DNA from: Salibaculum halophilum | GTDB taxonomy: Bacteria > Pseudomonadota > Alphaproteobacteria > Rhodobacterales > Rhodobacteraceae | Assembly (NCBI RefSeq): GCF_002094885.1 | Contig: NZ_MSIT01000002.1 | Location: 186,001-250,000, forward strand | Direction: 5' to 3' | Length of the DNA stretch: 64,000 bases | Part shown: piece after piece, positions 18,166-25,916 of the stretch | How the letters are laid out: each line of letters starts with the position of its first letter | Numbering within the stretch: position 1 is the stretch's first letter | Notes under the pieces: model-generated | Told to the model about the DNA's origin: nothing | The model's database searches: none | What the model saw: only the letters and a program-made list of their open reading frames with translations | Translations under genes and position numbers: made by a program

Positions 18166-19432
18166 CTTGGCCTGCGGAAACGGCATCGCCCTTTCGGAAG
18201 CGGGTTGTCTTGTCCCAGTGCGGGGCCATGCCCAGGAGGCGATCGCGCAAGAGCTGGAACACACCCGAGAAGGCAGCGATCATGCTGATGAACGAGGAAA
18301 AGAAGATCAGGGGCATGGCCCGTGCCGACACCGCCTGCCCGTCGTGGATGCTGCCCGAGGCCATCTGGAAGTAGGGCGCGAAATTGCCGGTCGCCGTGAA
18401 GGCGAAAAGTGAGACGACGGCGACCAGTGGCGCCGAGGTCATGATGCCGAGGGCCGGCGAGAGGATGAGAAAGACCAGCGACAGGATCGACAGGGCCGGA
18501 ACGGCAAAGAACAGTAGCACGATCGCCGCGTCGAGGCGGGCCAGGATCGAGTGATTGGAGGCGAGCAGCACCGGAACGAAATAGCGGATCAGGCAGTCGT
18601 TGTGACCGTAGGACCAGCGCCGCACCTGGCGGAAACGCACTTTCCAGTCCTCCGGGCTTTCTTCGTAACAGGTCGCGTCAAGCAAGTATTCGACCCGGTA
18701 CCCGGCGATGAACAGCCGGTAGGTCAGATCGGTGTCTTCGGTCAGGACCTTCGTGTTCCATCCGCCCACCTTGGCGAGCGCCGAGGCGCGCACGGCGCCG
18801 CAGGTTCCGCCGAATTGCGGCAGGAAACCGAAGCGATGGCGCATTTCCTGATCGATGACGTATCCGCCGCGCCGTTCGATATCGATGAGTTTCGTCAGGA
18901 TGTTCCTGTCGGTGTTGTACGGCACGACCCGTCCCATCGAGGCGCCGACGTTCGGGTCACTGAAGGGCGCCACGAGTTGCTTGATCAGACGCGGTGACGG
19001 GAGATAGTCGGCGTCGAAAAAGACGAAAATGTCGACGTCGCCCGACAGGGTCTCGATTGCGCCGGACAGCGCCGCGGGCTTGCCGGGCTGCATGTCCTGT
19101 GTCCGGTGGATCGCGCGGATACGGGAATCCTCAGCGGCATGACGATCCGCGATCCGGCCCGTCCCGTCGGCCGATCGGTCGTTGATCACGACGATCTTCA
19201 GGCGATCGTGCGGATAGTCCACCTGCCGCATTGCAGCGAGACAGCCGTCTATGACCTGTGCCTCGTTATGGGCGGGGATCAGCACCGCGACGGTGGGCGG
19301 GTCCTGATCCGACCAGGCGGTGGCGGGCCTGCGCCGCGTGCGCCAGAAGGCAAGGGTCAGCGAGACTTGGCGTATCATGATCGCCGCGATCATCAGGAAT
19401 GTGATCGCAATGACGAGCTCAATGACAATCAT
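18155..19432 (-). CDS. Processive family-2 glycosyltransferase (polysaccharide synthase)
   Basis: An inner-membrane GT2 of 425 residues with one N-terminal membrane segment (about 2-20), a cytosolic catalytic domain, and four C-terminal membrane segments. It has the full processive-synthase motif set: VAVLIPAHNE, NDRSADGT, FFDADY (DxD), TEDTDL, and QVRRW near residue 268, as in hyaluronan, cellulose and poly-GlcNAc synthases. No PilZ domain is present. It lies between an outer-membrane barrel gene and a membrane protein gene and downstream of wecB, suggesting a polymer containing an N-acetylhexosamine. The sugar used is not readable from sequence. Confidence 0.88.
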   Translation of the reverse strand: MIVIELVIAITFLMIAAIMIRQVSLTLAFWRTRRRPATAWSDQDPPTVAVLIPAHNEAQVIDGCLAAMRQVDYPHDRLKIVVINDRSADGTGRIADRHAAEDSRIRAIHRTQDMQPGKPAALSGAIETLSGDVDIFVFFDADYLPSPRLIKQLVAPFSDPNVGASMGRVVPYNTDRNILTKLIDIERRGGYVIDQEMRHRFGFLPQFGGTCGAVRASALAKVGGWNTKVLTEDTDLTYRLFIAGYRVEYLLDATCYEESPEDWKVRFRQVRRWSYGHNDCLIRYFVPVLLASNHSILARLDAAIVLLFFAVPALSILSLVFLILSPALGIMTSAPLVAVVSLFAFTATGNFAPYFQMASGSIHDGQAVSARAMPLIFFSSFISMIAAFSGVFQLLRDRLLGMAPHWDKTTRFRKGDAVSAGQDDA

Positions 19433-19447
19433 CGGGCCTGCGCAGCA

Positions 19448-20236
19448 TCATAGGCCGACCTTCAGTCCAATGGACACGCCGGTGATGTCATAGGCGTCGG
19501 TGTCGACGAATTCGGTATTCAGTATGACTTCGGTCGTCTCGGAAACCTGCCACGTCGCAAAGGGGCGCAGGGCGACGAAATCGTTTCTGACGGGGACTCC
19601 GGTGAACGCCTCGTAACCGATCGTGCCGGTGCTGGCGGACAGGCCGACCGACCATTTCGATGGCATGACGTAGGTCAGGGCTGTCTTGAACTCTCCGCCG
19701 GTTTCCCCACCCGGATCGGTGAGCACCGCGGTTCCCCCCAGTTGGCCGACGAGATAGCTGCCGTCCTCGAAGGCCGGGAAGAACCTCACCACTTCGCCCG
19801 TCAAGGCCGTGCTCTCGGTATCGTTGCCGTACTCGGCGTAGGTCGTCTCAAGGCGGTAGACCAGGCCGGTCTCGGCCGGAGCGACATACTCGACGCCCGC
19901 CCCGATCATGCGCTCGGGATATATGCCCTGGTCGGAATCCGACCCCGCGATGGAAAAGTTGAGGGAGACTCCGTTCCCCACCTCGGTTTTGGCTCCCGCC
20001 GAGAGATAGGAAGCGTCTTCTTCGCGGGATTGGGTGGCGAGTTCGAACTGCAGGTCCGTTGCAGGGCTAACCGATTGCTGCACGTAGAGGCTGGCGACAC
20101 TGCGGTCGGAAAGCCCGCTGTCGACGTCGAACTGTCCAAAGGTCAATCTGGCGAAATTCTCCTGAGCGGCTGCCCCTTGTGCGGCGAGACCAAAAACTGC
20201 CGCGACGAGCGTTCGAACGATTGCGCGATTTCTCAT
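19448..20236 (-). CDS. Outer-membrane beta-barrel protein, YaiO-like
   Basis: A 262-residue exported protein with a signal peptide ending at AAQGAAA-Q, followed by alternating amphipathic strands (LYVQQSVSPATDLQFELATQ, YRLETTYAEYGN, WSVGLSASTGTIGY) and ending in a C-terminal aromatic-poor strand SIGLKVGL. The pattern matches a barrel of the YaiO type; that name is a moderate-confidence guess. The second ATG is preferred (GGAAAG upstream); an in-frame ATG six codons earlier is possible. Its stop lies 15 bases before the glycosyltransferase start, so the two are co-transcribed; it may be the outer-membrane exit for the polymer. Confidence 0.75.
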   Translation of the reverse strand: MRNRAIVRTLVAAVFGLAAQGAAAQENFARLTFGQFDVDSGLSDRSVASLYVQQSVSPATDLQFELATQSREEDASYLSAGAKTEVGNGVSLNFSIAGSDSDQGIYPERMIGAGVEYVAPAETGLVYRLETTYAEYGNDTESTALTGEVVRFFPAFEDGSYLVGQLGGTAVLTDPGGETGGEFKTALTYVMPSKWSVGLSASTGTIGYEAFTGVPVRNDFVALRPFATWQVSETTEVILNTEFVDTDAYDITGVSIGLKVGL

Positions 20237-20309
20237 TGCCACCACTTTCCGCATTATTTCATGTGAACACCCCGCTCACGTGATGACGTAAAGAAATTTT
20301 TTCGCGGTT

Positions 20310-21506
20310 TCAGTCAAGTGCCGTGGCGCCCAGCCGTGGCCCGATCGATGCGACTGATGCAAAACTGCCAATGGCATCCGGCAACGCCAGATTTCGAAAA
20401 TACCGGGATATGCGATCGGCGGCGCGGCCGTCGCCGAACGGGTTGTTGAGCCAGTCCACGTTGCCGTTTCCATCGGACCCGTCTCGCAGTATCCGTCCGG
20501 CCAGCCGGATGACGGAACTCTCGTCCGTTCCCACCAGCGTTGCCGCGCCGGTTTCCAGGGCCTCGGGCCGTTCCGTGGTCTTTCTCAGGACCAGCAGCGG
20601 TGTCCGGAACGTCGCCGCTTCTTCCTGCACGCCCCCGGAGTCGCTGATTACGAGAGTGGCACTTTCGAGGGCGAAGAGGAAATCGAGGTATCCCATGGGC
20701 GCCGTCAATCTCACGTTTTCGATGTGCGACAGTGCTGCGCGAACGGTTGCCCCGACGTCGGGATGCGGATGCACCGGCAGGACGAAAACATGGTCGGCAA
20801 ACTGGCGCGCGAGTTCTGCGATGCTCCGGGCGATCTGGCGCATGGGGGCGCCGTGATTTTCCCGGCGGTGTGCCGTGACCAGAACGTGCGGCCGCCCTCC
20901 GGTGATCTGGTTCAGTCTGCGCTGGAGCCGTTGGCGCAGCGCGCTGTCCTGCGAAATCCGGTCGCGCATCCCGTAGAGGGCATCCACGGCGGTATTGCCG
21001 GTGACATGGATCCGATCCGGGTCGACCCCTTCGGCGATCAGGTTGTCGGCGGCCCGACGGGTCGGGGCGAAGTGCGTTTCGGTGATGGCCGCGGTCAACT
21101 TTCGATAGGCCTCTTCCGGCCAGGGGTTCGCGATGTCGCCGGTCCGCAGGCCCGCTTCCACGTGCGCGACCTTTACCTTGCTGTGGAATGCGGCCAAAGC
21201 GCCGGCAAACGTCGAGGTGGTGTCACCGTGCACGACGATCCAGTCGGCGCTCGAGTCCAGCAGGTGCCGACCGAGCGCGCGCTGAAAGTGGCTGAAGCGA
21301 TCCGGCAGGGTCTGGCCGTCTGCATCGACCCGAAGTGTCGTGTCGCCGGTGATGCCGAATTCCCGCAGGGCCGACTGTGCCATGTCGGGGTGCTGCCCGG
21401 TCAGGCAGACGGAGGTGTCGATTTCCGGCGCGCATTTCAGGGCGCCGATCAGGGGTGCGAGTTTTATCGCCTCGGGGCGGGTTCCGACAGACACCAGGAT
21501 TTTCAA
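20310..21506 (-). CDS. wecB: Non-hydrolysing UDP-N-acetylglucosamine 2-epimerase
   Basis: Interconverts UDP-GlcNAc and UDP-ManNAc in the cytosol. Family motifs: GTRPEAIKLAPLI (8-20), HGDTTSTFAGALAAF, HVEAGLRTGD, VTGNTAVDAL, TAHRRENHG, SDSGGVQEEA and PFGDGRAADRI. The length of 398 residues is slightly above the common 370-380, with an extra C-terminal tail. It is the first gene of a leftward group with the barrel protein, glycosyltransferase and membrane protein, so it probably provides UDP-ManNAc as a building block. No UDP-ManNAc dehydrogenase adjoins it directly, though a Ugd-type enzyme is nearby. Confidence 0.93.
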   Translation of the reverse strand: MKILVSVGTRPEAIKLAPLIGALKCAPEIDTSVCLTGQHPDMAQSALREFGITGDTTLRVDADGQTLPDRFSHFQRALGRHLLDSSADWIVVHGDTTSTFAGALAAFHSKVKVAHVEAGLRTGDIANPWPEEAYRKLTAAITETHFAPTRRAADNLIAEGVDPDRIHVTGNTAVDALYGMRDRISQDSALRQRLQRRLNQITGGRPHVLVTAHRRENHGAPMRQIARSIAELARQFADHVFVLPVHPHPDVGATVRAALSHIENVRLTAPMGYLDFLFALESATLVISDSGGVQEEAATFRTPLLVLRKTTERPEALETGAATLVGTDESSVIRLAGRILRDGSDGNGNVDWLNNPFGDGRAADRISRYFRNLALPDAIGSFASVASIGPRLGATALD

Positions 21507-21651
21507 AACAGGTCCTCACCGAATGTGGATCGACAGAAGGGAAGGCCGGCTGCAGGCGTCGACCTCTCGGCGATCAGGACACACTACCTGCGTTAAAATT
21601 ACCTTTCCCGCCAAAGTTTCAGGTCTTTTTCTTGGTGGTGGCCGCCGAAGC

Positions 21652-24198
21652 TCAGACCATGACCACGTCAGAGTCGGTCAGGGTGCCGGTTTCGAGGGAG
21701 AACAGCGCAACGGCGTCACCGCTATCGTTGCCGTTGGCATCGAACCAGAGGGCATCATAGAACGTGTCGAAAAAGAGGGCTGGCCCGCTCGCGCCGAGGT
21801 CACCGGGAAGGCCCGATCCCGTTTGCCAGGCGCCCTGACCCGCCAGAGGGCCGGCGGCGAGACCGAATGCCGCAGCATCCAGCTCGATCACGTCCACGCC
21901 ACTGACGAAGTCCCGGATCAGGTCTTCGCCCTCGCCCGGCGACACGAAAGAGAAGGTATCCGCGTCGGCCCCCCCCACCAGGACATCGACACCGGCGCCC
22001 CCCTGGAGATGATCTTCGCCGTCGCCGCCATCGAGAGCATCGCCGCCGGCACCGCCGAAAAGGGTGTCGGACCCGCTGCCCGCGAAAAGGACATCGGAGC
22101 CGGCACCGCCATGCAAGGCGTCGTTGCCGGACTGGCCGAACAGCCAGTCGTCGCCATCGCCACCGTTCAGACTGTCGTCTCCGGCGCCTCCGTCAAGGTT
22201 GTCGCCACCGCCGCCCCCGAACAGCTTGTCATCGCCACCCTGGCCAAAGAGGGCATCGGTTTCAGTGCTGTCCACACCGGACGCGGCACCGTGGAGTTCA
22301 TCGTCGCCGAAGCCGCCGTAGAGCCAATCGACACCCGACCCGCCTTCGAGCAGGTCGTTGCCATAGCCGCCATCGAGACCGTCGTCGCCGGCATCGCCGG
22401 AAAGCGCATCATGCCCATCCTGCCCGAAAAGCGCATCGGTGTCCGTGCCGCCGCGCAGGATATCGGCCCCGTCGCCGCCGAATAGCCAGTCGACGCCCGC
22501 GCCACCCTCGAGCGTATCATCGCCCGCGCCACCGTTTAGCCCGTCGTCTCCGGCCTCGCCCGTCAGGGTATCGTCACCCGCGTTGCCGAACAGCGCATCG
22601 GTCTGGCCGTCGCCGCGCAGGATGTCGTTTCCGCCACGTCCGTAAAGCCAGTCCACACCGGCGCCGCCATCGAGGGTGTCGTTGCCCGAGTCACCCGACA
22701 GCCCGTCGTCGCCGGCCCCGCCAGTGATGACGTCGGCACCGCCGCCACCTGCAAGCTGGTCCGCGCCACCTGCGCCGTCGATGGTATCGTCGCCATCGCC
22801 GCCGCTTATGGCGTTGGCCGCGGCGTTGCCGGTGATCATGTCATCACCGGCGCCGGCGATCAGGTTCTCGATCACGGTGGTGTCAAAGATCACCATGTTG
22901 TTCGTCAGGCCCCCGAACGACGAGACGGCCCCCGGTGTCAGATCAATGTTCAGCGACCCGTTTACCGCGGTGAAGTTCACCGTGTCCGTGCCGCCATCGT
23001 CGATCAGGGTCAGGCCGACCGGACCGGTCAGCGACATGACATCGTCGTAATAGCCGCCTGCGGTAGACTCGTGGCCATAGGTCGTGTCCCCATCGCGTAG
23101 GGCGCCATCGACGCCGTAGAGGTCCTGAATGGCATGGATATCGGCAAGCATGGGGGTTACCGGCAACCAGTCGCCGCCCGTGTCGCCAGTCACCTCGTAG
23201 ACGCTGAAGTAGGACATGATCGTCATCATGTAGCTGTCGTTCGAGAACAGGGTGTCCCCGCCGGGACCCGACGAATAGGTCGCGCTGCCATCGTAGGGGC
23301 CGGTGTGGGAAAGGCCGAGCGCGTGCCCGATCTCGTGCATGTAAGTCAGGAACGCATAGCCGTCGCGGCTCGTGCCATAGGTGTCGACCCACTCGGACGT
23401 GACGACCACGGAAGACCCGCCGATCACGTTGTCGCTGACACTGTCCGGCCCGGCGTAGGCCGCCATTTTAGTCGGGTCGCCACCATCATCGTTCAGGAAG
23501 GTGATGCCGGAATTGCCCGTTGCGCCGAAATCCTCGGGCGCGAAGGCGATACCGGTGACCAATGTCCAGGCCTCCAGCGCATCGAGCGCGAGGGACGCTT
23601 CGTCGGGGTCAAGGTCGGTCAGATCGACCGGGATGGTGTCTCCGGGCGCGACGTCATACGCCACGGGCGTTCCGAAGAAGCCATGCGTCAGATATTCGGC
23701 GATCTCGTCCGTGGAACCGGGTCCGTAGTCCTGGATCAGGGCCGTGACCCGGTAATCGCCCGTGCCGCCGCCAAAGCTGGTGGCCGCGATGTAGTAGGTC
23801 TGGCTGCTGCCGGTGTCGTTGTAATACGACAGGGCCGACTCGTTGCTGTCCCAGTAGTCTTCTCCGAACAATAGCGCGCCGTCGCTGTCGTAGAGTTCGA
23901 TGAAGGTATTGCTGGGGCCCAGCGAGACGTTGTCCTGCTGAACAAAGAGATGCGTGCCATGATCGAGGGTCACTTCGATCCAGTCCACGTCGCCGGCGGT
24001 GTCTACCGACCCGCTGAACACGGCGTCATCGCTCAGGGAATAGGGGGTTGCCACCGTGGCCGGCGCATCCGTCGTTTCCGTGATGGTAGCGGACTGGATG
24101 GCCAAGACGGGCAGCGCCGCCGCCCCCGGTGGATTGGCAAGGTCTGCGTGGAACCGGTAGTCACTTTCGGGCAAGAGCGCCTGACACAGGGTGCACAT
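21652..24198 (-). CDS. Serralysin-type (M10) RTX metalloprotease
   Basis: A secreted zinc protease of 848 residues. Residues about 45-165 form a pre-peptidase C-terminal-like beta domain (DVDWIEVTLDHGTHLFV type). The metzincin zinc motif HEIGHALGLSH is at 288-298, with a Met-turn in MTIMSYFSVYE about 35 residues later. From about residue 440 to 760 come long arrays of GGxGxD RTX repeats that bind calcium, then a C-terminal type I secretion segment. There is no classical signal peptide; the N-terminus is MCTLCQALLPES, with a CxxC. GGAG precedes the ATG. No HlyB/HlyD exporter or inhibitor gene is adjacent. Confidence 0.92.
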   Translation of the reverse strand: MCTLCQALLPESDYRFHADLANPPGAAALPVLAIQSATITETTDAPATVATPYSLSDDAVFSGSVDTAGDVDWIEVTLDHGTHLFVQQDNVSLGPSNTFIELYDSDGALLFGEDYWDSNESALSYYNDTGSSQTYYIAATSFGGGTGDYRVTALIQDYGPGSTDEIAEYLTHGFFGTPVAYDVAPGDTIPVDLTDLDPDEASLALDALEAWTLVTGIAFAPEDFGATGNSGITFLNDDGGDPTKMAAYAGPDSVSDNVIGGSSVVVTSEWVDTYGTSRDGYAFLTYMHEIGHALGLSHTGPYDGSATYSSGPGGDTLFSNDSYMMTIMSYFSVYEVTGDTGGDWLPVTPMLADIHAIQDLYGVDGALRDGDTTYGHESTAGGYYDDVMSLTGPVGLTLIDDGGTDTVNFTAVNGSLNIDLTPGAVSSFGGLTNNMVIFDTTVIENLIAGAGDDMITGNAAANAISGGDGDDTIDGAGGADQLAGGGGADVITGGAGDDGLSGDSGNDTLDGGAGVDWLYGRGGNDILRGDGQTDALFGNAGDDTLTGEAGDDGLNGGAGDDTLEGGAGVDWLFGGDGADILRGGTDTDALFGQDGHDALSGDAGDDGLDGGYGNDLLEGGSGVDWLYGGFGDDELHGAASGVDSTETDALFGQGGDDKLFGGGGGDNLDGGAGDDSLNGGDGDDWLFGQSGNDALHGGAGSDVLFAGSGSDTLFGGAGGDALDGGDGEDHLQGGAGVDVLVGGADADTFSFVSPGEGEDLIRDFVSGVDVIELDAAAFGLAAGPLAGQGAWQTGSGLPGDLGASGPALFFDTFYDALWFDANGNDSGDAVALFSLETGTLTDSDVVMV

Positions 24199-24402
24199 TT
24201 CATCACTCCGACAAAAAAGCAGGGACCAGTGGTCAAGCCGTCTGTCCCAACCGATTCAACACGAGGTCGTCCGGCAAGCCGCCCCGGATGACACCCGCCG
24301 TGTCGGATCCGCGAAGGCCCGCGTCACCACGGCTAAGCCGCGGCGCTTAACATGGGCCTAATGGCGTCCTTGCGCTCGTCTCTACATACAGCGGCGGTTG
24401 GC

Positions 24403-25422
24403 CTACCGGCCCAGCATGGCCAGCCGGATCAGGGCACGCTCCATCAGGGCCTGTGCCGGGGCATGGCTGCTCGAGCGCAGACGCAGGTCGGTGTCGGTCA
24501 GGTAGGTCAGCGCCTGTTCCAGCCGCGCGCGGCCCCATTTGCCGGCCTGGCGCGCCATGCGGTCACGCCGCGGGCCATGGATCGGGGGGCGCTGCCGGCC
24601 GATGCCCGCCGCCGGGCCGCCCGGGTCCGATGCGGCGGCGTGAAGGGTGCGGAAATGCCGGGTCGTGCCGATGCACAGGCCCACCGGGTTGGTGCCCTGG
24701 GCATAGAGACGGCTCAGCACCGGGCCGATCTCGCCCACGCGCGATTCGGCCACGATATGCAGCAGGTCGTCCATCTCGGCCTCGTTCGAGCGCGGCGCGC
24801 ATTGGTCCAGGTCCTCGATTGTGACCGGCGCGGCGTCGCCGATCTTGTAGAGCCCCAGTTTCTGCAGCGTCTGGCGGAAATCGCCCGGGTCCAGCGCGCG
24901 CGACAGGTCGGTGATGGCGGCCATGACATCGTCGGGCACCTGGGTCAGGCCGGCCTCGGCCATCAGGCGCTCGACCTCGTCCCGGTCGGGCGGGTCATCG
25001 TAGATCCCGACCGCATAGACGCGCTTGTGCCCCTCGAAGAGCTTGCGCAGGCTGGAGCGGGCGTTGAGCGCCCCGGCGGTGACGATGATCTGCGCATCAC
25101 CCGGCGCCCAGTCGGCCAGCGCCGGCTCGATGGCTTTCGTGATGCCGTCGGTGGCCTCTTCGACGAAGGCGACGCGCGGGCCGGGAAAGAAACCCTGCGC
25201 CTTGACGGCGTCATGCAGCAAGGCGGCATCGCGGCGCAGGTCCGCGCCGCTGATCCGGGTCAGGCGCATCTCGGCCTCGGCCTCGGGGCCGGCGAGGGCG
25301 GCGATGACCTCTTGCCGCCGGGTCGCCACGCGCAACGCGTCCGCGCCGTAGATCAGAAGCCCCGCGGCCTCGGGGTCGGGCTTGCGGCAGTAGCGGGCGG
25401 CGTCGCGCGGGGTCAGCTTCAT
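24403..25422 (-). CDS. holA: DNA polymerase III delta subunit HolA
   Basis: Clamp-loader delta subunit, which opens the sliding clamp during replication. The 339-residue protein shows the three-domain delta layout: an N-terminal AAA-like part starting [12 protein letters not shown] with LLIYGADALRVATRR, the FFPGPRVAFVEEATDG core, and a C-terminal collar domain ending ALMERALIRLAMLGR. It overlaps lptE by 4 bases (ATGA), and the order leuS-lptE-holA is characteristic of alphaproteobacteria, which supports the assignment of these otherwise divergent proteins. Confidence 0.92.
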   Translation of the reverse strand: MKLTPRDAARYCRKPDPEAAGLLIYGADALRVATRRQEVIAALAGPEAEAEMRLTRISGADLRRDAALLHDAVKAQGFFPGPRVAFVEEATDGITKAIEPALADWAPGDAQIIVTAGALNARSSLRKLFEGHKRVYAVGIYDDPPDRDEVERLMAEAGLTQVPDDVMAAITDLSRALDPGDFRQTLQKLGLYKIGDAAPVTIEDLDQCAPRSNEAEMDDLLHIVAESRVGEIGPVLSRLYAQGTNPVGLCIGTTRHFRTLHAAASDPGGPAAGIGRQRPPIHGPRRDRMARQAGKWGRARLEQALTYLTDTDLRLRSSSHAPAQALMERALIRLAMLGR

Positions 25423-25916
25423 GGCAGGTCTTGCGCGGCGAAGATCAGGTCGGTGACGATCAGGTCGGCCAGGGCCACGGCCAGACGGTCGCGGGCGTCG
25501 TCCTGCGCCTCTTGCGTGGCCACGGTGCTGCCAAACGCGGAATAGGCGGTGAAAGTCCGCACCTCGCCGCTGGCGCGCGGTGTCTCAGCCTGCAGGTCGT
25601 AGGCGGCGTAAAGTGCCCAGCTCGCGCGGCCCGGCAGGTTGTAGCGGTTGATGTCCTGGTCCGAGGAAATGACCAGCGCGACCTCCTCGGTCTCGACATC
25701 GACGCGCAGCAGGTAATCGCCGCGCTCGACACGGCCCAGGCGATCCTCGAGCCGGGCGCGCAGGCGGAATCCCTCGGGTGTGTCTGGCGCGCGGTAGGCG
25801 ACGCGCCCGCGCAGGGCGGTGGCCGCCGCCCCGGGGCCATGGACGGGTGTGAAGCCGCAGGCCGCCAGCGGCAGGCCCGTAAGCAGGGTCAGCAGATGGC
25901 GTCTAGACCACCACAT
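25419..25916 (-). CDS. lptE: LPS-assembly lipoprotein LptE
   Basis: Outer-membrane lipoprotein that plugs the LptD translocon for lipopolysaccharide insertion. A 165-residue protein with a lipobox LPLAAC (Cys20) after a positively charged hydrophobic leader, then the [10 protein letters not shown] start typical of alphaproteobacterial LptE. The rest is alpha/beta without other motifs. It overlaps leuS by 14 bases upstream and holA by 4 bases downstream, so it is translated as part of one operon. An older annotation name would be LptE/RlpB family or hypothetical. Confidence 0.9.
   Translation of the reverse strand: MWWSRRHLLTLLTGLPLAACGFTPVHGPGAAATALRGRVAYRAPDTPEGFRLRARLEDRLGRVERGDYLLRVDVETEEVALVISSDQDINRYNLPGRASWALYAAYDLQAETPRASGEVRTFTAYSAFGSTVATQEAQDDARDRLAVALADLIVTDLIFAAQDLP

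Noticed and set aside
22000-22850. Tandem-repeat DNA resembling a satellite or CRISPR-like array
   Set aside because: The periodicity is 27 bases and comes from RTX nonapeptide codons of the serralysin; there are no conserved repeats with unique spacers. The same applies to 13480-13600 and 61400-61850.
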